From Peronospora farinosa (lineage: Eukaryota > Oomycota > Peronosporomycetes > Peronosporales > Peronosporaceae), in assembly GCA_947646735.1 (NCBI GenBank), contig CANTFK010000980.1, forward strand, positions 310,001-374,000: a stretch of 64,000 nt of DNA, in the 5' to 3' direction. The translations under genes were made by a program, and so were the position numbers. Below the pieces are notes generated by a model, which saw only the letters and a program-made list of their open reading frames with translations, did not search any database and had not been told where the DNA came from. This document shows, one piece after another, positions 10,701 to 20,415 of the stretch (positions within the stretch are counted from its first letter, which is position 1; each line of letters begins with the position of its first letter).

Positions 10701-12532
10701 ATGTTTGTCATTGCAGCGGTCGTAGCTCTTTCCTCACTATGTTCAGCGTCCTCTGAATTGACTGTTCTTGACACCCCTCGCGTTCATGACCTGAAGCAGC
10801 CGTTGCAACACGTGGCTTTTGGATCGTGCAACGATCAAAGCTTGCCGCAGCCTTTGTGGCCTACCATTGCAGCGCATAAGCCCGATCTCTGGATCTGGAT
10901 GGGCGACAATGTGCGTGAAATGACTATAAACTATAAGCTAGAGGTTGTGGGTTGTTGTGACGAGAAACTCACTGAGAAATTGTTGTCTCATTGTAAAGAT
11001 TTACGCTGATATAAAGGAAGTGGGCGAGCCACGTCCGTTGTCCATTTCACCACGCAAAACGTTCATAGAGGCTCAACGTGAAGACCTTATTCGGCGATAC
11101 AAAAGTCTTTACATGTAACTGACTATACCTGGCTAATCGCTTGAAATGACGAGGTCTTACAGCAGCTGATTTGTTATTTGTAGTAAGCTCATGGCCAATA
11201 AAGACTACCAGACGTTCGTCAGTCGCACGCCAATCATTGGCATTTGGGACGACCATGACTATGGTACTAATAATGGTGACAAGCTTTACTCGAACCGAGA
11301 CGAGAGTCAACAGGTGTTTCTGGATTTCATCGGAGAGCCCAAAGATTCACCTCGTCGCAAGCAAAAGGTTGTTCTTTGAAGTAACGCATTACTAGCTCTG
11401 TATATCCTCCTTTCTTCACTATGTTGACCATGTCAGGGTGTCTACACGTCGTACACCATCGGATCTGATGAGCAAACTGTAAAGTTTATCCTCGTCGACA
11501 ACCGGTACTGTAAATCATACCTAAAAGTACTTGGAGGGGTCCCCTGACCGATTTTTTGTTTTTATTACAGGTATCACCGTGACTCATATGGCACGAAAAA
11601 CGGCACCCTTCTCGGAAAAACCCAGTGGGAGTGGCTTGAAAACGAGCTGATGACATCCACGGCAGCCTTCAATGTGATCGTGTCAGGAGTTCAGATTCTT
11701 CCGGATGACCGTTATTCGATTGCTGAGTGCTGGGGCCGCTTCCCGAATGAACGCGAGCGGTTGCTGAAGTTGATTCTGGCCTCGAACGCAAAAGGCGTAA
11801 TTCTGCTTAGGTGTGTAACCAGGTGTGCAGTCGTCGCGGTTCTTACTTACTTGTGTGTGATGCTTCTATCCATTCAGTGGCGATGTGCACTGCTCTGAGA
11901 TTAACCAAGTTGTGTGTTCCAACGGAGTGAACAAAATCACGGAAATCACTAGCTCCGGACTGACCCACAGCTGGGTACGTAATGGCCAGGCTACCTTTTA
12001 CGCAGAGTCATCCATCGATCTTACATTCTTCTTGTATTATTGTCTTGCTCGTCCACTTGTGTAGATGGAATTCCGCTTGCCATCGATGAAGCATATCATG
12101 GCCTTGTTGTTTACTTTTGCCAACTTTGTGCTGCCGTGGGAGTTTCGTCCGACGCAAAACTCGTTTTATGGCCATCTTAACTGGGGCTCTATCGATTTCG
12201 ATTGGCAGCACAAGCCACACCCTATCGCAACGGTGAAAACCCGTGGTGCAGATGATCAAGTAAAGCTCCAGTACAGTTTCGAGTCGACGCCCTTCTACTC
12301 AAGCTCCCCCGAGCAAGATGCCAGCGAGTGCCAAGCCCCGCGCTTGATTCCGAACTGGCAACACTTTGTTTGGAACGGTCTCTTCGTCGGCGTGGTCGGT
12401 GCTTTCCTGCTTTGCATCCCATTGAACGTGTTTGTTCTTCTCTGGCTTGTATGGTCATTCGCTAAAAAGACCTACGCGATGGCTTTCCATGGTGTATCAA
12501 AGAAACAAATCGACAGCAAGAAGAAGGTGTAA
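10701..12532 (+). CDS. PhoD-like metallophosphatase, membrane-anchored
   Basis: Seven exons (10701-10910, 10999-11114, 11184-11367, 11437-11504, 11571-11810, 11878-11974, 12065-12532) give 460 residues. The N-terminus is a signal peptide ([18 protein letters not shown]). PhoD/alkaline phosphatase D motifs follow in order: [31 protein letters not shown] and GDVHCSEI. These hold the metal-binding Asp, Asn and His residues of the calcineurin-like superfamily. A hydrophobic segment near the C-terminus ([21 protein letters not shown]) and a short basic tail ([10 protein letters not shown]) suggest a type I membrane protein facing the lumen or outside. PhoD enzymes act on phosphomonoesters and phosphodiesters; the substrate here is unknown. 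An in-frame upstream ATG at 10644 is possible, but 10701 gives the cleaner signal peptide. Confidence 0.88.
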
Positions 12533-13963
12533 TTGTAGAGCTGAAGTAGGTTCATCACGAAATAGACCAGTTCTGATTTCTGTTTGAATGCCCGAATGAA
12601 TATGATGTACCAACTCTATCGTCGACTTTACGAAAGTGATCGTGGCGCCTCGACAAGTAATTGTGTGCTGGGAAAATCAAGCGCAACAATGTTGATTGTT
12701 GCAGTTGGGAAAGACGTTCTATTGCTTCTAGAAAGCGAAAACGTCGCCACGCTGCAATTGCGACAACTATTCGTAAGCTCTTAGTCGCGGACGTGCTGAT
12801 GAGGAGAAGCAAAGCTGAGTCGAGTGCTTGAAGCAGAATATCGTCGAAGTTACTACTGTATCCAAGGTGGTAAGGACCATTTAGAAGTGGCAAGAGTTGT
12901 TCGATCTACATACCAATGAATGAGTTTACTTCAGGCACAATATTGCAACGACTGCCACCCGATTCACTTACATGTGCAAGTGGTCAGGGGCTACTTCATG
13001 GTGTGGCTCAAAAGGATCGGAAAGTAAGCTTCACGACATCGACACCATGCCGGCCTCGTCTTTGAAAGCGTTCTTTGTCGAAAAAAGTTTCATCGTTGAT
13101 AACGTTTGCGTAAAGCAACGTTGGATACAACTTGAAACGTGGAATGCCGGATGCGATGAGGTAAATTTCGACTTCGACATGTTATAGTGCATCCCAGTTT
13201 GCTTCAGATTTTTTCGTACATCGATCTTTGCACATTTGAGCTGTTGTTTGGACGTTTCATGCGAACTGCGGTCAGTGTATTCTTTCGATAGGAGAATGAA
13301 GGCGATAGGAAAAGTATTGAAGCAAGACGAAACTGGAGTAAAGAGTGGCTGCCACCTTGACTTGGCGTTCTCGATTGCCGACGTTTTAGATCATTGTCAC
13401 TTGAATACGGAAGCGATATATTTACGCTTTTATGAGGAGATATAGTCGCGAATGCACAAGATAGCAGGGTGAAGGGCTAGTCCAGCAAGATAAAGAAACC
13501 GACTTAATGGCAATGTGGTAACTAAATTTACGGTGCTTCATGCCTGAAAGCGTTTAAGCAAGCTCCTGACTTGAATTTGCAGGCATAATATCAGATTCAC
13601 TTCTCCTGAAGCCGAAAATGAGCTCCTACGAACGTCCGCCATTAGCAGTTTTCTTTGACATGAACTGAGTAAACCCTTGCGTTGTTTTCTTCGGTACTGT
13701 TGCTGGTTAATTTCTGAATTGGCCAGTACGGCTTTCGCGACGTATGCGCTGCTAACAGTGCAAAGTAATGCCAGTGCACTGTGGTAAGATCACCATCACG
13801 AAGTGCACGCTTGTGGTCTTCACATTTTCTAGCGAACACACCAGTCACGAGAGTATCTAAGCAACTCTAGAAGAAGAACTGTTTCTTGTAATGGCACAAT
13901 TGGAAGAAATGTACACTTGTCTTTCAGGTCTAAACAGAGCTTTACACAATGCAAATTATTCTA
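12533..13963. other. Intergenic, no gene recognised
   Basis: 1.4 kb without a supportable gene. Several 60-70 codon open frames occur on the plus strand (for example 12972-13187 and 13236-13445) with fairly normal amino-acid content, but they do not join into a recognisable protein and carry no known motif. It could be a decayed gene or repeat. No simple repeats stand out. Confidence 0.4.
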
Positions 13964-15321
13964 TCAATTCGCAAACTGCATCCGTCGAGCCCAGTCAAGT
14001 TCGCTACTATCTTCAGAAATAACGGAAGACCAGCGCAAGGTGGAGAATGTCGATGGCAACTTCGCATGTGCGTGGGAAGCCTCAAAGGTTTCTTTGCATG
14101 ATCCGATATTCTCCTTATTCTCGGCAAAATCATACTCTTTAACTGGTTTTGTATCACACAAGCTCGGAACACACACACGAATAAGGTACTTGCATAAAGC
14201 AGGCTCATCGACTTTCTCAATCATCACGTCCTTCGGACGCAACTGGCAGCACGTGTACACCACTGAAGTACTTCGCAGCTCACCATTCTCGTCGCAGTGT
14301 TGCCCACCATCAAAGTACTGAACAACATTCATGTCAGCATCAGATGCATCTGTCTTCCGTGCTTTCGGCACGAATACGCCCATACTCCATTCACTTATAC
14401 GAGACCCATCAGGTTCTTGGTGGAACTGGCGCACCTCTTTCCCGTAGCAGACCATATAGGTCCACCAACCGACAACGGTAGACAGGCACTGGCCTTCCAG
14501 TTCTTTTCTCACAATTTCCTCCTTCGGTTCCGTCTCTGCTTTGGAAGCTAGCAGATTTTCTGTGGCTATTTTTGTCATAAAGGACTCGATCAACTGCGTA
14601 TTAATGCACTGTTGCAGCTCGTCGTGGTAAAACTCCCACCTGTATCATCAACAGCAGCAATGAAATCGTAAGCTGTAATACAATCTAAAGTCAATAAGAC
14701 TCCTCACGGCAACAAAACATACCCAATATGTTTCTTGCATCCACTGCAGCGAATGTCGTGTGAACTGTAGTCGGCAAAAACCGTCGACTTTTTGGAAAAG
14801 ACATCACCTTCCAATCCTATCACCTTCTTGAAGCCTGCGAGCTCAAATTCTGCCTATGAAAAGGTAACAATTTATGGCCATGTTATGGATGCCCAAATAG
14901 CAGCAGCAGCGACGTGTAATGCGCTTACTTTACTAGGATTCACGAAAGTATAGAGCTCGACATTGTCACCCAGCACAGCCTCATGGCGACTTCCCACAGC
15001 TTTCGAAGTGTCATGAAGGTCAATAAAATCACTACAGTAGCAGTAGAATTGGGCCAAATGCAGAAAAATGGGTCAAATGCAGTAAAAATGGGTGAAATGC
15101 AGTAGTAGAAAAGGTATAAGAAAGAAGAGTGCGCACCTTTTGTAGGCGACTGGGGCACCGCACGAGCGACAGCGAACGATCGTCTCGTCGTTCTTCAGCT
15201 CAAGATAATGATCCGCTTTCACTACCTCATTGGAATGCTGCACTTCCACCGCTTTGGCTGCTACAAAAGCCACAGAAAGTAGCGCAAGCAGTAGCACTAC
15301 TAATGTATCTATACGTGGCAT
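13964..15321 (-). CDS. Secreted/ER protein with CULT and MRH domains
   Basis: Four exons on the minus strand (15321-15137, 15031-14929, 14853-14723, 14639-13964) give 364 residues. Residues 1-22 are a signal peptide (TLVVLLLALLSVAFVAA core). Residues about 50-145 match the CULT (cereblon thalidomide-binding) fold: zinc pairs CRSC (51, 54) and CSGC (132, 135), FVNP (91-94) and HIGWEF (138-143). Residues about 197-301 form an MRH lectin domain: GWWTYMVCYG, Gln211, Arg262, Glu285 and Tyr291, the four mannose-contact positions of OS-9 and glucosidase II beta, with cysteines at 204, 255, 270, 289, 296 and 301. The acidic tail has no KDEL. MRH proteins read N-glycans in ER quality control. The combination is unusual. 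I infer a role in the secretory pathway; the ligand of the CULT part is unknown. Confidence 0.85.
15050..15107. repeat. Three 19-20 bp tandem copies inside an intron
   Basis: Copies of tgggncaaatgcagnaaaa at about 15050-15068, 15069-15088 and 15089-15107 lie in the first intron of the CULT-MRH gene. They read as pyrimidine-rich repeats in the transcript, close to the 3' splice site. Confidence 0.7.
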
Positions 15322-15523
15322 GAGGCTGATGAATGGAATTGTGATCTGACTATTTTTGGTACAGCACATTTTGGTACACTCAAAATGACAAAAGTTGATA
15401 CTTTTGGCGTATTAAAATAGAACTCTTTCAACAGGCATCTGACCGTTAGACTGCCTGATCTGATCCAAAAGTTTTGGGAATCTTCACCAATAATTCTTCA
15501 GCCTACATAAATCTTGATTGCAA

Positions 15524-15724
15524 TCAGTAGTTTGAATCATTGTCATTCGACTGTTTCTTCTTCTTCGTCTTCTTCTTTGTCTTCGACTTTGCCATTTCGG
15601 CCTCTTGCCACTCGTAGTATCGGCTAATACGGTCCATCTCACCACCCTTCCACTTTCTCCAAACTAGACCGACAGTAATTCCTAGAGCAAGGCCTGCTAT
15701 AATATCTTTGACAGGAGACTTCAT
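15524..15724 (-). CDS. Small mitochondrial-type membrane protein, COX5C-like
   Basis: Single exon, 66 residues: MKSPVKDIIAGLALGITVG, one membrane helix, then a basic-acidic region (RKWKGGEMDRISRYYEWQ) and a Lys-rich tail. The pattern VK(D/E)I-x2-GL-x-LG-x3-G-x-W followed by an R-x-(F/Y)Y motif resembles plant cytochrome c oxidase subunit 5C, a small accessory subunit of complex IV in the inner membrane. The tail after residue 45 is longer and more basic than in plants. The match is short, so the family is probable, not certain. It diverges from the thioredoxin-like gene, 153 bp away. Confidence 0.55.
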   Translation of the reverse strand: MKSPVKDIIAGLALGITVGLVWRKWKGGEMDRISRYYEWQEAEMAKSKTKKKTKKKKQSNDNDSNY

Positions 15725-15877
15725 GCTGAGAAAGTATCTGCCGTTAATAAATTGTCGATATAAAAGAATTGTCGATATTGAAGTTGTTTTTTAGGTCAAC
15801 TTGTTTTGTGCGATCTAAATATTTGTGTCGTCATATAAAATAGGTCGACGTTTTTTTTAGTGTAGATATCAACGACG

Positions 15878-17016
15878 ATGGCGCGAGGGCAAGCTGGTGG
15901 CACGCAGTCGAGCTCTGCTCGCGATATGAAGATGTTTCTGAGCAACCGCATGTGGTATGAGCATCGCTACGGTCTGGTGTCGGTGGCTGTTCTTGTGGCG
16001 GTATTGTCTGGCTCTGCGTTCCTTGAGTTTTCCACGTCAGAAGACTACGTCTATCGACTCGAGGTAGCGGACTCTGTATTGATTTGGACCGCGTTTTCCA
16101 TTCGGGTGAGCCCTGGGTGGTGCTCTGCTCAGGTCCAGACGATGTTTTGCCCGAGGTTTTTGATCAAGTGTCGCCTCGACTGGCGGGCAAGAGCTTTGTG
16201 GGCGTCCTGGACTGCAAGCAGAAGCTCCAAGGGTTGGGAAAGTCAGTGCTCAAACGTTACGGCATCAAGAGGAGCATCTCGCCGACAGTCTTCACGGTAG
16301 CTAATGGGGAGAAACCCAAGCAAGTTTTTCTCAACCATTTGCAGTCCCCTGCAGCACTGGCGAAACATGTCAAGGCACGAACCAAGAAGATCATGCAGCA
16401 GGTACAGAACTCGGCACAACTGGAGTCTCGTTGTCTATCGAGATCTAGCTGCGTGCTGTTCCTGCGTGGCCAAAAGCTCCAATTTTATGAGAAGCAGTGG
16501 ATCGGAAAGCTTATGCATAAGCACCGTACGCTGAGTTTTGCTTGGATCGATTCGACGAGTTTGAAGCTGTCGCTTGAAAACATGCTGCCAGATGTTCAGC
16601 GTGGCGAGCATCGCATGGTGCTTTTCCGACGCCAGCGTGACTCGGATACACGCAAGACGGTGCTAGCGGCAAAGGCGTACCGTGGTGGCGCGTTTGATGC
16701 AGTATCTCTGGGAACATTTCTGGACAACTATGCACAAGGAGATCCGCTCAAGCCACTCACAAAGTCTCCTAAGGTCTTGCACCGAAAGAAGAAGACTCGG
16801 ACTTCACAGTCAGAACAGGGAGATAGAGAGAATGGGCATGCAAAGCATCAGCTTTACAATCGCCACAAAGGACACGATGCAGGAGAGAAAAAGGGCGATG
16901 ACTATTACTTTCCCCAACATGTCGAACAAGATGAAGATGGAGCCATGCGCTCAATTGAATTTGACGATGTTGATGGGGAAGAAAATGTGCTGAACCTCGA
17001 CGATGATGAGGAATAG
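15878..17016 (+). CDS. Membrane-anchored thioredoxin-like protein with apparent frameshift
   Basis: Two overlapping plus frames belong to one gene. The first (15878 to about 16080) gives a polar N-terminus, a membrane helix (GLVSVAVLVAVLSGSAFLEF) and EDYVYRLEVADSVL. The second (about 16082-17016) gives DLDRVFHSGEPWVVLCSG onward. Adding one base near 16081 (ttggat instead of ttgat) would join them as VLDLDRVF, a typical thioredoxin-fold start. The fold continues with VGVLDCKQ and the cis-Pro-like SISPTVFTV. The usual CxxC is absent. A second thioredoxin-like repeat and a long Lys/Asp/Glu-rich tail (NVLNLDDDEE) follow. It could act as a non-catalytic ER or PDI-like scaffold. I do not recognise the exact family. 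Whether the break is a sequencing error, a mutation or an unseen intron is open. Confidence 0.6.
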
Positions 17017-18105
17017 AAGTGATACCGCTATTTCAATTGCGATGAGATGAAGAAACCCCACCTCATTGCCTTACAAAGAGGTGAGCTTCTGTCTTCTTTT
17101 CCTCGTAGCAGCTTCAATGTTGGAGTTAAGACACGCAGTGACGGGGACTAGTACATTATGCGACATATTGCTACTTGCGGCTGTTATTGCCTTCCACTAA
17201 GAAATAGCAGTACACAAAGTCACCCGACGCATTAGGTCGTCATGGTCTGAGGCAAAAACGTGAACAGACTGCGCATCTGACTTACCTTGAAATTGTTGGT
17301 GCTTTGTGCTCGTCAGCGGTGGAATTCGGCCCCGATGCATCCAATCATTATTGTTGCACCGGCTACGGCGTAACTTGAACTCATTCCCTGACGCACCTTG
17401 GCGAGAGCTGTCTCTTAACCCGGTCATCAATATTAGCGCAGTGGTGTCGCATTACGCTGCCAGCGTAATGCGACTGCTCGTCCTCAGCGCACATCTATTT
17501 GCTTTGAGGCCATCCATCAGCGAGGCCGGTAAATTGTGGGAAGCTCATACTATCGTAGGCTTTTGTGCTTCAGAACTCCCACTGTCGCTTAGTCTCTACA
17601 ATCAGTCAGACATTCTGCAGAGCTTTCTTTACTTCTTGATTTCCGCATAGTGTAGTCTGACAATTTAGTGCACTATCCTCTGCCGATCCCGCTGTCTACA
17701 AAGACCTTAAGCCATGGAACTACAAAATAAGGACGCGGTACTGAATTATAATCGAGAGTCGTCTTTGGATGCTAGAACATCAGTAGCATTGTAGTGAAAT
17801 ATCAGACATCATGCTACTGGCGGATTAGCAGCTTCAAATTAAGCCATACAAACCCTCATATACTTTTCCTAGCCCACCCATTTTAGCTTAATTGACATCA
17901 AATCTTTGCCGTGAATCAGATGCAACGGCGACCACTATAGTTTTGTATACTGCATAGAATACACAAGTATAAGAATCTTCGCTTGCTGACCGTTGGTTCT
18001 CGACCCTCGTCCAGAAAGGTATCCATGAGATTAACATTTCAAATTTTGCGTCCTTGCTGAAGAAGTGTCCTCTCTCAACGAGTGCAAACGATTTAAAGAA
18101 CGACC
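17017..18105. other. Intergenic with palindrome and one small candidate ORF
   Basis: About 1.1 kb between the thioredoxin-like and pyrophosphatase genes. It holds a perfect-arm palindrome at 17446-17474 and a 60-codon frame starting at 17468 (MRLLVLSAHLFALRPSISEA...) that begins with a signal-peptide-like stretch. That frame shows no RXLR-dEER or LxLFLAK effector motif, so I do not call it a gene with confidence. Confidence 0.4.
17446..17474. repeat. 29-bp palindrome (14-bp perfect arms)
   Basis: gtcgcattacgctg at 17446-17459, one unpaired base, and its exact reverse complement at 17461-17474. It overlaps the start codon of a small open frame. It could be a protein-binding site, a hairpin or a transposon scar. 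Confidence 0.8.
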
Positions 18106-20415
18106 ATGACGGAGGCGTTTGAAGTGTACGCCTACGTAGTTGGTGCAGGTGTCTTTGGTATCCTATTTGCGGCCTATTTGTTCTGGGAAGTGTCCAAGAT
18201 CAAAGTGACTCGTCGTGGTGATGGTTACGCCTTGTTGTCATCGGACGTGCGTCATCAGACGGCTGATCGTCTGTTTGAAATCTACTGCGCCATCCAAGAA
18301 GGTGCCCGGGCCTTCCTATTGGCGGAGTACACCCTGTGCTTTGCCTTTATCATCGTCTTTGGCGCCGTGGTCCTCGTGCTCACGTCGTTTGTCAACAAGG
18401 ATGGCCAGCGTTTCGACTGGCTCTTCGGTACCTTAAATGCTACGGCCTTCGCTGTCGGTGGTCTCACGTCGATGGCTGCTGGCTACATGGGAATGATGGT
18501 GGCTGTCTATTCAAACGCTCGTACGACGGTCTCTGCCATGAAGGAAGGCGCTCGCGGCTGGCGTGATGCCTTTAACACGGCCTTCCGTGCTGGTGCCGTC
18601 ATGGGCTTTGGTCTAAGCGCCATCGCTCTGCTCGTGCTGTTCATCTTGATCAAGGCTTTTGAGACTCAATATCCGTTATCGACGGACTATAAGAAGCTGT
18701 TCGAGGCCATCTCAGGCTATGGACTGGGTGGTTCCTCTATTGCCATGTTCGGTCGTGTAGGTGGTGGCATCTACACTAAGGCTGCCGATGTTGGTGCTGA
18801 TCTTGCCGGCAAGGTCGTGGAGAACATCCCTGAAGATGACCCACGTAATCCTGCTACTATTGCTGACAATGTTGGTGACAATGTTGGCGATGTTGCTGGC
18901 ATGGGTTCAGACCTCTTTGGCTCGCTTGCCGAGGCGACATGCGCGTGCCTGGTGATTTCCACGCAGAGTCCTGAGATTATCGCTGCCGGCTGGCCTGCCG
19001 TTCTATTCCCCTTGGTGATCACTGCAACGGGTATCTTCGTATCGGCCATTGTTAGCTTTTTGGCCACGCACGTGTGGCCCGTTAAGAAGGAAAAGGATGT
19101 CGAGACTGTGCTGAAGGTGCAGCTGTTCGCCTCCACTATTCTCATGACGGTTTTGATTGTCCCAGTTGCCTTATGGCTGCTGCCATCGACCTTCTCGATC
19201 GGTGGTTCGTACTCGGTGACCCCCATCCGTGCCTTTTACTGCGTTGCTGTCGGCCTGTGGGGTGGCTGCATTGTCGGTTTTGTGACGGAGTACTTCACGT
19301 CGCACAGCTACCACCCCGTTCGCGAGGTTGCGCAGGCTTGTGAGACTGGTGCCGCCACCAACATCATCTACGGTCTTGCTCTTGGTTACAAGTCGGCTAT
19401 CATCCCGATCACGATCATTTCGCTCGCTGTGTACGTCGGATTTTCGACCGCCGGTATGTACGGAGTCGCCCTTGCTGCTCTTGGCTTCCTGGGTACACTC
19501 GCCACTTGCTTGGCTATTGATGTGTATGGTCCGATCTGTGACAACGCTGGTGGTATTGCTGAGATGGCGGAGCTGCCCGCTGAGGTGCGCGACAAGACTG
19601 ATGCTCTTGACGCTGCCGGCAACACGACTGCGGCGATTGGCAAGGGTTTCGCCATTGGCTCGGCTGCTCTAGTTTCGCTGGCTCTGTTCGGCGGTTTTGT
19701 GACCCGTATCGAGGAGAAGTCTATCAACATCCTATCGCCTATCACGTTTGCTGGTCTGTTTATGGGTGCCATGTTGCCGTACTGGTTCACTGCCTTGACG
19801 ATGAAGTCTGTCGGTGTTGCCGCTATGGAGATGGTGAAAGAGGTCAAGCACCAGTTTGCGACGATCCCCGGTCTTCTTGAGGGTCTACCCGGCCATGGTC
19901 CTCCGGACCACGCTCGTTGCATTAAGATCTCGACGGACGCATCTTTGCGCGAGATGATTCCCCCAGGACTTCTTGTAATGCTGTCTCCCATCATTGCCGG
20001 TACTTTCTTCGGCGTGCATGCTGTGTCGGGTCTACTTGTTGGCAGCCTGACCTCAGGTGTACAGCTCGCCATTTCGCAGTCGAACACCGGTGGTGCCTGG
20101 GACAACGCGAAGAAGTTTGTTGAGAAGGGCTGCGTGTCGATTGAGGACAAGGAAGGTAAGCTCATCGTGCAAGGTAAGGGCAGCGCCATTCACAAAGCCG
20201 CCGTTATCGGTGACACTGTGGGTGACCCGCTTAAGGATACTTCTGGTCCAGCCCTTAACATTCTGATGAAGCTGATGGCTATCATCTCGCTGGTGTTCGG
20301 CGACTTCTTCAAGAGCATCAACAACGGCCGTGGTCTATTGAACGTGCCTTCCGATTTTGTGTCGGAAGCTGTTGCTGTTGTCCCCGCCGTGGTGGTTGCC
20401 GCTCCTCAGCTGTAA
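18106..20415 (+). CDS. Membrane-bound proton-pumping pyrophosphatase (V-PPase)
   Basis: Intronless gene of 769 residues with about 16 membrane helices. It splits cytosolic pyrophosphate and pumps protons into vacuoles or other acidic compartments. The substrate site is intact: DVGADLAGKVVE near residue 228, DDPRNPATIADNVGDNVGD near 243, and the second Asp-rich set GDTVGDPLKDTSGPALNIL near the C-terminus. At 505-514 the motif reads GNTTAAIGKG. Alanine (not lysine) after GNTTA is the mark of the potassium-dependent subgroup, like plant type I pumps. The length matches the family (about 760-800). It stands alone, with about 1 kb of non-coding DNA on each side. Confidence 0.96.
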   Translation: MTEAFEVYAYVVGAGVFGILFAAYLFWEVSKIKVTRRGDGYALLSSDVRHQTADRLFEIYCAIQEGARAFLLAEYTLCFAFIIVFGAVVLVLTSFVNKDGQRFDWLFGTLNATAFAVGGLTSMAAGYMGMMVAVYSNARTTVSAMKEGARGWRDAFNTAFRAGAVMGFGLSAIALLVLFILIKAFETQYPLSTDYKKLFEAISGYGLGGSSIAMFGRVGGGIYTKAADVGADLAGKVVENIPEDDPRNPATIADNVGDNVGDVAGMGSDLFGSLAEATCACLVISTQSPEIIAAGWPAVLFPLVITATGIFVSAIVSFLATHVWPVKKEKDVETVLKVQLFASTILMTVLIVPVALWLLPSTFSIGGSYSVTPIRAFYCVAVGLWGGCIVGFVTEYFTSHSYHPVREVAQACETGAATNIIYGLALGYKSAIIPITIISLAVYVGFSTAGMYGVALAALGFLGTLATCLAIDVYGPICDNAGGIAEMAELPAEVRDKTDALDAAGNTTAAIGKGFAIGSAALVSLALFGGFVTRIEEKSINILSPITFAGLFMGAMLPYWFTALTMKSVGVAAMEMVKEVKHQFATIPGLLEGLPGHGPPDHARCIKISTDASLREMIPPGLLVMLSPIIAGTFFGVHAVSGLLVGSLTSGVQLAISQSNTGGAWDNAKKFVEKGCVSIEDKEGKLIVQGKGSAIHKAAVIGDTVGDPLKDTSGPALNILMKLMAIISLVFGDFFKSINNGRGLLNVPSDFVSEAVAVVPAVVVAAPQL

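Noticed and set aside
17468..17650. Possible RXLR effector
   Set aside because: A signal-peptide-like start exists, but neither RXLR nor dEER is present and the frame is only 60 codons.
19386..20189. 267-codon minus-strand frame
   Set aside because: It is antisense to the pyrophosphatase; its length reflects codon bias of the real gene.
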